From Actinomycetota bacterium (GTDB taxonomy: Bacteria > Actinomycetota > Actinomycetes > S36-B12 > FW305-bin1): a stretch of DNA of 64,000 nucleotides. Every line of letters starts with the position of its first letter. The stretch's first letter is position 1. Location: contig SCTR01000008.1 in assembly GCA_004297305.1 (NCBI GenBank), positions 62,001 through 126,000 of the forward strand, written 5' to 3'. A model generated the notes under the pieces. It searched no databases. It was given only the letters and a program-made list of their open reading frames with translations, and had not been told where the DNA came from. The translations under genes were made by a program, and so were the position numbers. This document shows positions 1-8,128 of this stretch, one piece after another.

Positions 1-1
1 C

Positions 2-208
2 ACCGCGCGTCAGGTGAGCCAGACGCTGCACGAGTTGAGCGGACTGGACGACGTGGTGCTGGTGCCCGACGACCGTCCGGCGCTGGACCGGTGTCAGCGG
101 GACGGTACGACGCTGGCCGATGCCGCGCCGCGCTCCGCGGCCCGGATCGCGCTGCGCGACTTCGCCGCGACGCTGCCGGTAGCCGGACGAGTCGTCAAGC
201 CGACCTGA
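2..208 (+). CDS. C-terminal end of an unidentified protein, cut by the window edge
   Basis: The frame is open to the left edge and stops at 206-208, leaving about 68 residues. The tail has a short hydrophobic strand followed by PDDR, then an acidic/basic helix containing TLADAAPRS. That texture reminds me of the tails of MinD/ParA-like or CpaE-like P-loop ATPases, but no catalytic motif lies inside the window, so the family is not assigned. GC-rich third positions and a clean stop support a real gene end. The GTG at 14 is an internal codon of the longer frame. Confidence 0.45.
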   Translation, partial: TARQVSQTLHELSGLDDVVLVPDDRPALDRCQRDGTTLADAAPRSAARIALRDFAATLPVAGRVVKPT

Positions 209-258
209 CAAGCCCTCGCTCCAGCGGAGCCGAGGTGACAGCTGCTACGGCCGGTGTG

Positions 259-684
259 TCAGAAGCGGAAGGGTTTGGGCGGGGTGGCCAGGCTCGCGCG
301 AGGGCAGGTCGCCAGGTCCAGGTTGCCGAAGCCGAGGGCTTCGTCGCACAGCTTCACCACGGTCCAGCCGCGGGACGTGCCCAGCCGGGTCACGGTGGCG
401 CGGTAGACGGTGATCTCGTAGCGGGTGGGCGTGCCGTAGGCGACCTGGATCGTGCCGATCAGCTGGGCCGGCCCCGGGTCGCCCGCGCCGTTCCACGACG
501 CGTCGTAGCGCGCCCAGCGGGACGGGTCGGACAGCCACAGACCACCGTTCTGTACGTCGCGCAACGCCAACTCCACCAGGACGGCACGCGCGGACTCCTC
601 CGGGATGATCGCCGCCGGGCGAATGACCTCGGTCACGACGCCCTCGTCGTACATCTCGGTCATGAAGATCTCGGAATCCGACAC
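259..684 (-). CDS. Conserved hypothetical protein, 141 aa
   Basis: I do not recognise the family. The start is GTG at 684, chosen because a strong GGAGG lies six bases upstream. The protein is soluble and mixed alpha/beta, with no signal peptide or membrane segment. It contains a WNGAGDPGP loop and a strand-rich middle (TRYEITVYRATVTRLG), and ends in a proline/arginine tail. It is divergent from the DUF3145 gene, with about 220 bases between the two starts that must hold both promoters. Coding on this strand is preferred over the antisense frame at 91-1080, which crosses both genes. Confidence 0.6.
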   Translation of the reverse strand: MSDSEIFMTEMYDEGVVTEVIRPAAIIPEESARAVLVELALRDVQNGGLWLSDPSRWARYDASWNGAGDPGPAQLIGTIQVAYGTPTRYEITVYRATVTRLGTSRGWTVVKLCDEALGFGNLDLATCPRASLATPPKPFRF

Positions 685-904
685 CCGAGTCCTCCTTCGT
701 TCCTGCCGGCCGCGGTCGCGCCAGAACGCAACAACCTCTCGGCCACCATCGGCCGATCCGGCCGGCGACTTGAATGCGCCGCACCCGGTGTGGCCGTCGG
801 CGCGTCGCGGCCTCGCCGTCGGAACGGCCAGCTACAGTGCGCTGTCGACTATCGCTTCGTTCGAGATCGCTGGGGAAGGCGCCACTCGAGCGAAGGAGTC
901 GACG

Positions 905-1417
905 GTGTCCGTCCTCGCGGCCTCTCGCCGTGCGCAGGTTGCGCGCGGCGTCGTTTTCGTGCACGCATGCGCGCGTGCGGTGTGCCCCCATGTCGAATGG
1001 ACGCTGACCGAGTTGCTCGGGTCGCGGGTCACGCTGGACTGGACGCCCCAGCCGGTGCTGCGGGGCGCCGCGCGAGCTGAGCTGTCCTGGACGGGCGAGG
1101 CCGGGCTGGGCTCGTCGATCGCCTCCGCGCTACGGGCGTTCCCGGACGTGCGTTTCGAGGTCACCGAAGAGCCGACCGCGGGCCGCGACGGTGAGCGGTA
1201 CGCGTTCACCCCGTCGTTGGGCCTGTTCCGCTCCACCGTCGGTGTGCACGGCGACCTGTTGGTCAACGAGGACCGGTTGCGGTCCGCGCTGAGCAGCGGC
1301 GCGGGCCTGGCCGACGAAATCGCCCGACTGCTCGGTACGCCGTGGGACACCGAACTGGAGCCGTTCCGGTACGCCGGTGACGGCGTACCGGTCCGCTGGC
1401 TGCATCAGGTCGGCTGA
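905..1417 (+). CDS. DUF3145 family protein
   Basis: This 170-residue protein matches the actinobacteria-specific DUF3145 family of unknown function. The family opening, a Gly-Val-hydrophobic-hydrophobic-Val-His stretch followed by CPHVEW, is seen here as GVVFVHACARAVCPHVEW. The end has the typical FRYAGDGVPVRWLHQVG. GTG at 905 is the chosen start because AAGGAG at 893-898 sits six bases before it. Longer upstream frames lack a ribosome site. It is convergent with accD, with a 50-base gap. No enzymatic role is known to me. Confidence 0.85.
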   Translation: MSVLAASRRAQVARGVVFVHACARAVCPHVEWTLTELLGSRVTLDWTPQPVLRGAARAELSWTGEAGLGSSIASALRAFPDVRFEVTEEPTAGRDGERYAFTPSLGLFRSTVGVHGDLLVNEDRLRSALSSGAGLADEIARLLGTPWDTELEPFRYAGDGVPVRWLHQVG

Positions 1418-1467
1418 GCGGCCACCCGCTCCGGCGTACCGGGAGCTCGGCCTACCGGGGATCAGGC

Positions 1468-2877
1468 TTACAGGGGGATGTTGCCGTGGGTGCCGCGGCT
1501 GGCGCCCGCGTCGAAGATCGCCTGAGCGAGCGTCGACCGGGTCAGCGCGGGATCGAGGACCTCGTCGACGACGCCGAGCGCGATAGCGCGATCCACCCCG
1601 CCGGCGATGCGCTCGTGTTCCTCGGCCAGTTCGTTCTCGACCTGCTCGCGGACGTCGTCGGGTACCTCCGACAGGCGCCGGCGGTGCAGGATCCGCACCG
1701 CGGCGACGGCCCCCATGACGGCGACCTGCGCGCCGGGCCAGGCGTACACCCGGGTCGCGCCGAGCGCGCGGGAGTTCATCGCGATGTAGGCACCGCCGTA
1801 CGTCTTGCGCATGACGACGGTGACCCGGGGCACCACGCATTCGGCGAACGCGTGCAGCAGCTTCGCGCCGCGCCGCACGACCCCGTCCCACTCCTGGCCG
1901 ACCCCGGGCAGGTACCCGGGCACGTCGACGAGGACGACGAGGGGGACACCGAAGGCGTCACACATCCGTACGAAGCGTGCCGCCTTCTCCGCGCTGGCGG
2001 CGTCCAGGCAACCGCCGAGCCGCAGCGGATTGTTGGCGACCACGCCGATGGTGCGGCCGCCCAACCGCCCGAGCACCGTCGCGACGTTCGGTGCCCAGCG
2101 CGGGTGCAGTTCCAGTGCGCTGCCGTCGTCGAGCAGGTCGTCGATGACCGGATGCACGTCGTACGCGCGCCGGACGTTGTCCGGCAGGTGGGCGCCGAGG
2201 TCACGGTCGGCGACGCTGGCCACGTCCAGGGTGCCCTGCCGGCTGAGCAGGTGGGCCAGCCGCCGCGCCGAGTCCAGCGCCTCCTCCTGCGAGTCGGTGA
2301 CGACGTGGACGACGCCGCTGCGGCGGCCGTGGGTGTCCGGCCCGCCGAGCCGGAGCATGTCGACGTCCTCGCCGGTCACCGACCGCACCACGTCCGGACC
2401 GGTGACGAAGATCCGGCCGTGCGGACCGAGGATCACGATGTCGGTGAGCGCCGGCCCGTACGCCCCGCCGCCGGCAGCCGGACCGAGCACCACGGAGATC
2501 TGCGGCACGCGCCCGGAGGCGCGGGTCATCGCGGCGAAGACCTGCCCGACCGCGTCGAGGCTCTCCACGCCTTCGCGCAGCCGCGCGCCGCCGGTGTGCC
2601 AGATACCGATGACCGGGACCGAGTCGGCCAGCGCCCGGTCGTAGGCGAGCAGGATCGATCGGCAGCCCTGCAGCCCCATCGCGCCGCCCTGCACGGTCGG
2701 GTCCGAGCAGAACGCCGCGACCCAGGCTCCGTTGACCGTGCCGACCGCGGCGAGCATGCCGCGGTCGTCCTCGGGGTGCAGCGGGGTGAAGACGCCGTCG
2801 TCGAAGAGGGCGGCGAGCCGGGCGCGCGGCGACCGGGGATCGAGTTCGGCGGCCGGTGCCGCCGTCGCGAGCGCCAT
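1468..2877 (-). CDS. accD: Acyl-CoA carboxylase carboxyltransferase subunit (AccD6-like)
   Basis: This is the beta-type carboxyltransferase that transfers CO2 from biotin to acetyl- or propionyl-CoA, giving the malonyl/methylmalonyl-CoA used by the neighbouring fatty acid synthase. At 469 aa it matches actinobacterial AccD6 size. It has paired crotonase-fold halves, the oxyanion GPAAGGGAYGPALTD segment in the N-terminal half, and a KTYGGAYIAMNS segment in the C-terminal half. The ATG at 2877 shares one base with the fabF stop (TGATG), so translation is coupled. It is the last gene of the fab operon, the same position as accD6 in M. tuberculosis. A biotin carboxylase/BCCP partner is not in the window. 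Confidence 0.93.
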   Translation of the reverse strand: MALATAAPAAELDPRSPRARLAALFDDGVFTPLHPEDDRGMLAAVGTVNGAWVAAFCSDPTVQGGAMGLQGCRSILLAYDRALADSVPVIGIWHTGGARLREGVESLDAVGQVFAAMTRASGRVPQISVVLGPAAGGGAYGPALTDIVILGPHGRIFVTGPDVVRSVTGEDVDMLRLGGPDTHGRRSGVVHVVTDSQEEALDSARRLAHLLSRQGTLDVASVADRDLGAHLPDNVRRAYDVHPVIDDLLDDGSALELHPRWAPNVATVLGRLGGRTIGVVANNPLRLGGCLDAASAEKAARFVRMCDAFGVPLVVLVDVPGYLPGVGQEWDGVVRRGAKLLHAFAECVVPRVTVVMRKTYGGAYIAMNSRALGATRVYAWPGAQVAVMGAVAAVRILHRRRLSEVPDDVREQVENELAEEHERIAGGVDRAIALGVVDEVLDPALTRSTLAQAIFDAGASRGTHGNIPL

Positions 2878-4115
2878 CAGGCGGACCGGAAGGCGAGCGC
2901 GACGTTGTGGCCGCCGAAACCGAAGGAGTTGTTCAGCGCCAACAGGTCTCCGGCGGGCAACGGTCGTGGTTCGCCGCACACCACGTCCAGCGCGATCTCG
3001 TCGTCGGGATCGTCGACGTTGATCGTCGGCGGGACCAGCCGGTGGTGCAGCGACAGGACTGTGAAGACGCTCTCGACCGCACCGGCGCCGCCGAGCAGGT
3101 GACCGGTCATCGACTTGGTCGCGGTCACCGCGACGCCGTCGACCGCGTCGCCGAGCACCTCCCGCAGCGCCACGGACTCGGCGATGTCGCCCTGCGGGGT
3201 CGAGGTCGCGTGGGCGTTGACGTGGACCAGTTCGCCGGGGGCCGCGTCGGCGGCTGCCAGCGCCGCGGCGATCGCCCGGGTGGCCCCCAGCCCTTCCGGG
3301 TGCGGCTGGGCGATGTGGTGCCCGTCGGACGTCATCCCGGCACCGGCGTACCGGCCGTAGATCGTCGCGCCGCGCGCCCGCGCGTGCTCCTCGGACTCCA
3401 GGACCACCGCGCCGGCACCCTCGCCCATGACGAACCCGTCACGGCCCTTGTCGTACGGGCGACTGGCTCGCTCGGGCTCGGCGTTGCGTGTCGACAGCGC
3501 GCGCATCGTGGCGAACGCGGCGATCGTCAGCGGCAGGATGCACGCCTCGCCACCGCCGGCCACCACGACATCCGCGCGCCCGTCGTCGATCATCCGGGCG
3601 CCCAGCGCGATCGCCTCGGCACCCGACGCGCAGGCGCTGACCGGCGTATGGACCCCGGCCTGCGCGCCGACCTCGAGGCCGACCCAGCCGGCTGCCCCGT
3701 TGGGCATGATCATCGGGACCGTGTTGGGCGACACCCGCGACCAGCCCCGCTCCTTGAGGACCTCGTACTGCTTGAGCAGGGCGTCGACGCCGCCGATCCC
3801 GGTCGCCATCACCACCCCGAGGCGGAAGCCGTCGACGTCCGGTTGCCCGGCGTCGCTCCAGGCCTGCCGGGCCGCGATGAGGCACACCTGCTCGTAGCGG
3901 TCGAGCCGGCGACCCTCGTGGCCGGCGATCACCTCGGCCGGGTCGACCGCGACGCCGGCGGCGATCCGGACCGGGAAGTCCTCGGGCCAGTCGGCGCCGA
4001 GGTCTCGTACCCCCGACCGCCCGGCCAGCAACGAAGCCCACGTCGTGGCGACGTCGCCGCCGAGAGGAGTCGTAAGGCCCAGCCCGGTGATGACGACGGA
4101 TCGGCTGGTTCCCAT
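2877..4115 (-). CDS. fabF: 3-oxoacyl-[ACP] synthase II (KAS II)
   Basis: Elongating condensing enzyme that joins acyl chains to malonyl-ACP. At 412 aa it has normal family length. The thiolase-fold catalytic set is complete: Cys162 in SACASG, His302 in VNAHATST, Lys334 and His339 in TATKSMTGHLLG, and the C-terminal NNSFGFGGHN loop. It lies 115 bases downstream of acpP and overlaps accD by one base. Only one KAS I/II gene is present here, where mycobacteria carry kasA and kasB, so a mycolic-acid-type duplicated elongation system is not indicated. Confidence 0.96.
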   Translation of the reverse strand: MGTSRSVVITGLGLTTPLGGDVATTWASLLAGRSGVRDLGADWPEDFPVRIAAGVAVDPAEVIAGHEGRRLDRYEQVCLIAARQAWSDAGQPDVDGFRLGVVMATGIGGVDALLKQYEVLKERGWSRVSPNTVPMIMPNGAAGWVGLEVGAQAGVHTPVSACASGAEAIALGARMIDDGRADVVVAGGGEACILPLTIAAFATMRALSTRNAEPERASRPYDKGRDGFVMGEGAGAVVLESEEHARARGATIYGRYAGAGMTSDGHHIAQPHPEGLGATRAIAAALAAADAAPGELVHVNAHATSTPQGDIAESVALREVLGDAVDGVAVTATKSMTGHLLGGAGAVESVFTVLSLHHRLVPPTINVDDPDDEIALDVVCGEPRPLPAGDLLALNNSFGFGGHNVALAFRSA

Positions 4116-4230
4116 GGATCCTCCTGTGGTGATGGGTGTGGGGGAGGCGACGCTGCAGCGGTCAGGCTGCGGACGGCCCGGCCGCCGTCCCGAGCGGTCG
4201 GAGCGCCGGGATGCGACGCTCCGACCGGCC

Positions 4231-4470
4231 TCAGGACGACTTGCTGATGAAGCTGACTGCGTCGCCGACGGTCTTGAGGTTCTTGACCTCGGTGTCGGGA
4301 ATCTTCACGCCGAACTTGTCCTCGGCCGCCATCACGATCTCCACCATGGACAGGGAGTCCACGTCCAGGTCGTCTACGAAGGACTTGTCGGCCTGAACGT
4401 CCTCGACGGGGACGCCCGCGACCTCGTTGATGATGGCCGCGAGGCCGTCGAGGATGTCCTGCTCGCTCAT
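4231..4470 (-). CDS. acpP: Acyl carrier protein
   Basis: Acidic 79-residue four-helix protein that carries acyl chains on a phosphopantetheine arm. The attachment serine is Ser39 in the classic DVDSLSMVE motif. It is encoded between fabH and fabF and supplies both condensing enzymes. The ATG start at 4470 is preceded by AAGGAG-type sequence (GGAGTAACC). The C-terminus is short, unlike the extended AcpM of mycobacteria, which again suggests ordinary chain lengths. Confidence 0.97.
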   Translation of the reverse strand: MSEQDILDGLAAIINEVAGVPVEDVQADKSFVDDLDVDSLSMVEIVMAAEDKFGVKIPDTEVKNLKTVGDAVSFISKSS

Positions 4471-4607
4471 CCGGGGTTACTCCTTGTCCGATGGGTGAAG
4501 GGGTAGTGCTCGGGGCTTAGTGTGCCGGTCCACGGAGGTCGGCCGGCGTTGCTGCGGCTCGCGTGTACGGCGGGTCTGCCGCGGCAGGCGTCGCCGCGCC
4601 AGGCTGC

Positions 4608-5615
4608 TCAGGGCACGGTGACCACGAGTGCGGCGTACGCCAGGCCGGCGCCGAACCCGATGACGAGCGCGGTGTCACCGCTGCTGATCTCGCCGGCTTC
4701 CAGCATGCGCTCCATCGCCAGCGGGATGGATGCCGCCGAGGTGTTGCCGCTGGTGACGATGTCGCGCGCGATCTTCACGTGGTCGGGCAGTTTCAGGGTC
4801 CGCAACATCGCGTCGGTGATCCGGATGTTGGCCTGGTGCGGGATGAAGACGTCCAGGTCGGCGGGGGTGAGCCCGCTGGCGGCCAGGGCCTCGACGGCGA
4901 CCTTCGACACGTCGCCGACCGCCCAGCGGAAGACCTGCTGGCCCTGCATCCGCATGGTGGGGAACTCGCCGCCGTTGTCCCGGAACGAGAACCAGCTCTG
5001 CGACTGCATGATGGCCTCGCGCGCGCCGCCGTCCGAGCCCCACACCACCGGGCCCATCGCGGGTATGTCGGACGGTCCGACCACGACTGCCCCGGCGCCG
5101 TCGCCGAAGATGAACGCCGTCCCGCGGTCGGTCGGATCGATGATGTCGGACATCTTCTCGGAGCCGACGACCAGGACGTACTCGGCGGAACCGGCCACCA
5201 CCATGTCCCGTGCGGTGGCCAGCGCGTAGCAGAACCCGGCGCACGCGGCGCCGAGGTCCATCGCGGCGGCGTTGACCGCGCCGATGCGATGCGCGACCTC
5301 CGCAGCAGCCGCGGGGTAGCCGGCGTGGTGGCTCATGCTGCCCAGCAGCACCATGCCGATGCGGTCGGCCGGCACCCCGGACGCGGCCAGCGCCTTCTCC
5401 GCCGCCGCGGCGGCCATGTCCGGCACGGTCTCCTCGGGCCCGGCGAACCGGCGTTCGGTGATCCCGGAGCGTTCCCGGATCCAGTCGTCGCTGGAATCCA
5501 GGCCCGCCGCGACGACGTCGTCGTTGGTCAGCACCCGGGAGGGCCGGTAGCCGCCGACGGACAGGATGCGGGCGTACGCCGGTCCACGCGGCGCCGTCAT
5601 CGGGTTCGAACTCAT
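4608..5615 (-). CDS. fabH: 3-oxoacyl-[ACP] synthase III
   Basis: Initiating condensing enzyme that joins an acyl-CoA primer to malonyl-ACP. From the ATG at 5615 it is 335 aa with the full Cys-His-Asn triad: Cys125 in LGAACAGF, His260 in IPHQANIR and Asn291 in VTSGNTSAA. The start was chosen because ATG overlaps the fabD stop in an ATGA junction. A longer in-frame start at 5690 would lie inside fabD. It is the second gene of the fab operon. FabH inside the operon is the arrangement seen in Streptomyces rather than mycobacteria. Confidence 0.95.
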   Translation of the reverse strand: MSSNPMTAPRGPAYARILSVGGYRPSRVLTNDDVVAAGLDSSDDWIRERSGITERRFAGPEETVPDMAAAAAEKALAASGVPADRIGMVLLGSMSHHAGYPAAAAEVAHRIGAVNAAAMDLGAACAGFCYALATARDMVVAGSAEYVLVVGSEKMSDIIDPTDRGTAFIFGDGAGAVVVGPSDIPAMGPVVWGSDGGAREAIMQSQSWFSFRDNGGEFPTMRMQGQQVFRWAVGDVSKVAVEALAASGLTPADLDVFIPHQANIRITDAMLRTLKLPDHVKIARDIVTSGNTSAASIPLAMERMLEAGEISSGDTALVIGFGAGLAYAALVVTVP

Positions 5616-6799
5616 ACGTGCACCGCCTCCGGATGAAGCCGGACCAGCGGTTGGCCCGGGGATACAGGGTCGCCGTCCTCGACGAGCCATTCAACGATGC
5701 GGCCGCCGTGCGGGGCGGTCACCGCGAGCTCGTCGCGGAGGTTGACCACACTGCCGACCCGGGCGCCCGGCGTGAGGTCGGTGCCGGTGGGCGAGCCCTC
5801 GTCGAGGCGGAAGGTGCCCTTCGCCGGAGCAACCAGCAGTCGCCACGTCGGGCCGGTGTCGATCGGGGAGTCGCTGGCGTGCCGGGCGATCAGGTCGCGG
5901 GCGGCTTCGAGGTCGTCCGGGCCGCCGACGGCCAGGGTCTCCACTCCCGGCAGGGCGCGCTTCACCAGACCGGTGAGCGTGCCGGCCGGCGGGATCTCCA
6001 GGACGGCGGTCACCCCGAGATCGGCCATCGTGGCCATGCACAGGTCCCACCGGACCGGGTTGCTCACCTGCGAGACCAGACGCGCGAGCACCTCTCGGCC
6101 GTGGTGGACGATCGTGCCGTCGGCGTTGGAGATCAGCCGGGTCCGCGGGTCGTGCACGGTGATGGAACGGGCGTACGACGCCAGCAGGTCGACCGCCGAC
6201 GCCATGTGGTGGGTGTGGAACGCCCCGGCGACCTGGAGCGGGCGGACCCGCGCCTTGGCGGGCGGATCGGCCGCGAACGCCGCCAGTTCCGGCAGCGTGC
6301 CGGCGACCACGATCTGCCCGGCACCGTTGATGTTGGCGGCGGTGAGGCCGTGCCGCGTCGCCGCGGCCACCACCTCGTCGGCGTCGCCGCCGAGCACCGC
6401 GCTCATCCCGGTCGGGGTCAGCGCCGACGCTTCGGCCATCGCGCGGCCGCGTTCCCGGACGAAAACCATGGCCTGCTCGGCCGTGATGACGCCGGACGCT
6501 GCCGCAGCGGTGATCTCTCCGACGGAGTGCCCGGCGCCGGCACCGACCAGCCCGAATCCGGAGGACGGCTGGGGGAACAGCGACAGCAGCGTCACCAGGC
6601 CCGCGCCCACCAGCAGCGGTTGGGCGACGGCGGTGTCGCGGATGGTGTCGGCGTCGGACTCGGTGCCGTGCTTGATGAGGTCGACTCCACTCACGGTGGA
6701 CAGCCACCGGAGGCGGTCGGCCACATCCGGCAGCTCGAGCCACGGGGTGAGGAAGCCGGGAACCTGGGAGCCCTGTCCGGGCGCGACGACGACGAGCAC
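5612..6799 (-). CDS. fabD: Malonyl-CoA:ACP transacylase with a C-terminal biotinyl/lipoyl-like domain
   Basis: Loads malonate onto ACP for the operon's condensing enzymes. Residues 1-310 are the FabD acyltransferase fold, with the nucleophile Ser92 in GAGHSVGE and His195 in AFHTHH. Residues about 320-390 are an addition: VAPAKGTF, a middle hairpin, TAPHGGRIVEWLVEDGDPVSPGQPLVRL. This has the layout of a biotinyl/lipoyl barrel-sandwich domain, but the expected lysine hairpin (EAMKM type) is replaced by VNLRDEL, so no cofactor site is seen. At 395 aa it is about 90 longer than classical FabD. GTG at 6799 is preferred over TTG at 6817 because GGGGAGG lies nine bases upstream and the family starts at LVVVAPGQG. 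Confidence 0.92.
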   Translation of the reverse strand: MLVVVAPGQGSQVPGFLTPWLELPDVADRLRWLSTVSGVDLIKHGTESDADTIRDTAVAQPLLVGAGLVTLLSLFPQPSSGFGLVGAGAGHSVGEITAAAASGVITAEQAMVFVRERGRAMAEASALTPTGMSAVLGGDADEVVAAATRHGLTAANINGAGQIVVAGTLPELAAFAADPPAKARVRPLQVAGAFHTHHMASAVDLLASYARSITVHDPRTRLISNADGTIVHHGREVLARLVSQVSNPVRWDLCMATMADLGVTAVLEIPPAGTLTGLVKRALPGVETLAVGGPDDLEAARDLIARHASDSPIDTGPTWRLLVAPAKGTFRLDEGSPTGTDLTPGARVGSVVNLRDELAVTAPHGGRIVEWLVEDGDPVSPGQPLVRLHPEAVHV

Positions 6800-6865
6800 G
6801 GGCCCTACCCTCCCCAAGCCGGGCCGGCGTTCGGCAGCACCTCGCCGCCAACGTCGGCATCAGAT

Positions 6866-6886
6866 CTTTGGAGGAAACCTACAAAG
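6866..6886. promoter_or_regulatory. 21-bp near-perfect palindrome upstream of fabD, candidate FasR/MabR operator
   Basis: Arms CTTTGGAGG (6866-6874) and CCTACAAAG (6878-6886) flank an AAA spacer and differ at one position. The site straddles the stop codon of the upstream regulator gene and lies about 70 bases before the fabD start. FasR in Streptomyces and MabR in mycobacteria are known to act at the fabD promoter. Assigning this palindrome to the encoded regulator is inference. Confidence 0.55.
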
Positions 6887-8039
6887 CGGCAGCATCGTCT
6901 CGCGCCGCGCCGCCTGACGCGCGGCCAGCGTCACGGGGTTCGGACGAGCGGGTGACGGCGTCCGCGGGCAGCCGTTGCAGCATCAGGGCGAGCCGCAGGA
7001 TGAGGGCGCCGCGCGGATCGGACGGGTGCAGGCCGGTCAGCTCGGCGACGCGGCGCAGCCGGTAGCGAACCGTATTGGGGTGGACGTACAGCAGCCGCGC
7101 GGCCGCCTCCAGCGTGCCGGCCCGCTCCAGCAGCGCGGCCAGGGTGTCCAGCAGCACCCGGTCGTCGCTGGCGAGGGCGTCGAGGACCTGGGCCCGCAGC
7201 GCCGCGCGGGCGCGCGCGTCGCCGGCCACGACCCGTTCCGGCAGCAGCTCAGCGCTGTCGACGACGCGAGGGCACTCCGGCCACGCGTCGGCGACCCGTA
7301 GCGCGGCGAGCGCCTCGGCCGCGGCCTGTCCGGCAGCGACCAGACCGTCGCTGCCGGACCGAGCCTGTCCGACGACGACCGGCCCGCGTTCGAAGGCCGG
7401 CAGCAGATGCCGGACGGCCGCGGTCAGGTCGGCGGCACTGCCGACCACGACGACCAGCACGTCGCCGTGGACGCCGGTGAGGACCTCGAAACCGTGGTGG
7501 GCGGCCAGCCGGCGTGCCGCGTCGACCGCGGTCTCCGGGTCGCCGGTCGGGCAGCGGCCGACCGCGACCGCGACGGCACCGGCCGACGGCCAGCCGAGGG
7601 CGGCGGCCCTCGACACCACGCCGTCGTCGACCTCGTCGCGCACCAGGGCGTCGATGACCAGGGACTCCAGCCGGGCATCCCAGGCGCCACGCGCCTCGGC
7701 GGCCTGGGCATACACCTCGGCGGCGGCGAAGGCGATCTCCCGGGAGTACCGCAGGATCGCCTCGCGCAGTTCCCCCTCCCGGCCGGGGGCGGCCAACTCG
7801 TCGACCCGCTCCTCGATCACCGCGATCGTGGCGCGGACCATCTCCACGGTCTGCTGCAGGGAGATCGCCCGGACCAGTTCCCGCGGAGCGGTGCCGAAGA
7901 CGTCCGCGGTGATCTGCTGCGGCTGCTGCGGGTGGCGGAACCACTCGACGAACCCGGCGATACCGGCCTGGGCGATCAGCCCGACCCACGACCGGGCCTC
8001 GGCGGGCAGCTGCCGGAACCACGGCAGCTCGTCGTCCAT
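6879..8039 (-). CDS. fasR: PucR-type transcriptional activator of fatty acid synthesis (FasR/MabR family)
   Basis: A 386-aa regulator with a central GGDEF-like/CdaR-type region and a C-terminal PucR helix-turn-helix of about 60 residues, seen as ERAGTLEAAARLLYVHP followed by NTVRYRLRRVAELTG. The N-terminus (LPWFRQLPAEARSWVGLIAQ) and the position between aceE and fabD match FasR of Streptomyces coelicolor and MabR (Rv2242) of M. tuberculosis, which activate the fab operon. Fatty acyl signals are sensed in those relatives; sensing here is inferred. It is co-directional with fabD, with the palindrome at its stop codon. Confidence 0.87.
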   Translation of the reverse strand: MDDELPWFRQLPAEARSWVGLIAQAGIAGFVEWFRHPQQPQQITADVFGTAPRELVRAISLQQTVEMVRATIAVIEERVDELAAPGREGELREAILRYSREIAFAAAEVYAQAAEARGAWDARLESLVIDALVRDEVDDGVVSRAAALGWPSAGAVAVAVGRCPTGDPETAVDAARRLAAHHGFEVLTGVHGDVLVVVVGSAADLTAAVRHLLPAFERGPVVVGQARSGSDGLVAAGQAAAEALAALRVADAWPECPRVVDSAELLPERVVAGDARARAALRAQVLDALASDDRVLLDTLAALLERAGTLEAAARLLYVHPNTVRYRLRRVAELTGLHPSDPRGALILRLALMLQRLPADAVTRSSEPRDAGRASGGAARDDAAAL

Positions 8040-8128
8040 CCGGGCCGTCGCCGCGGTACCCAGGGCTCCGGTCGCCCGCTGCAGCCGCTGGGTCGTGGAC
8101 TCCCGGCCGCCGGGTCCGTCGGCGACGG

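Noticed and set aside
1486-3102. 538-codon open frame antisense to accD
   Set aside because: It is a GC-rich mirror of the accD/fabF coding region; the minus-strand products have complete catalytic motifs.
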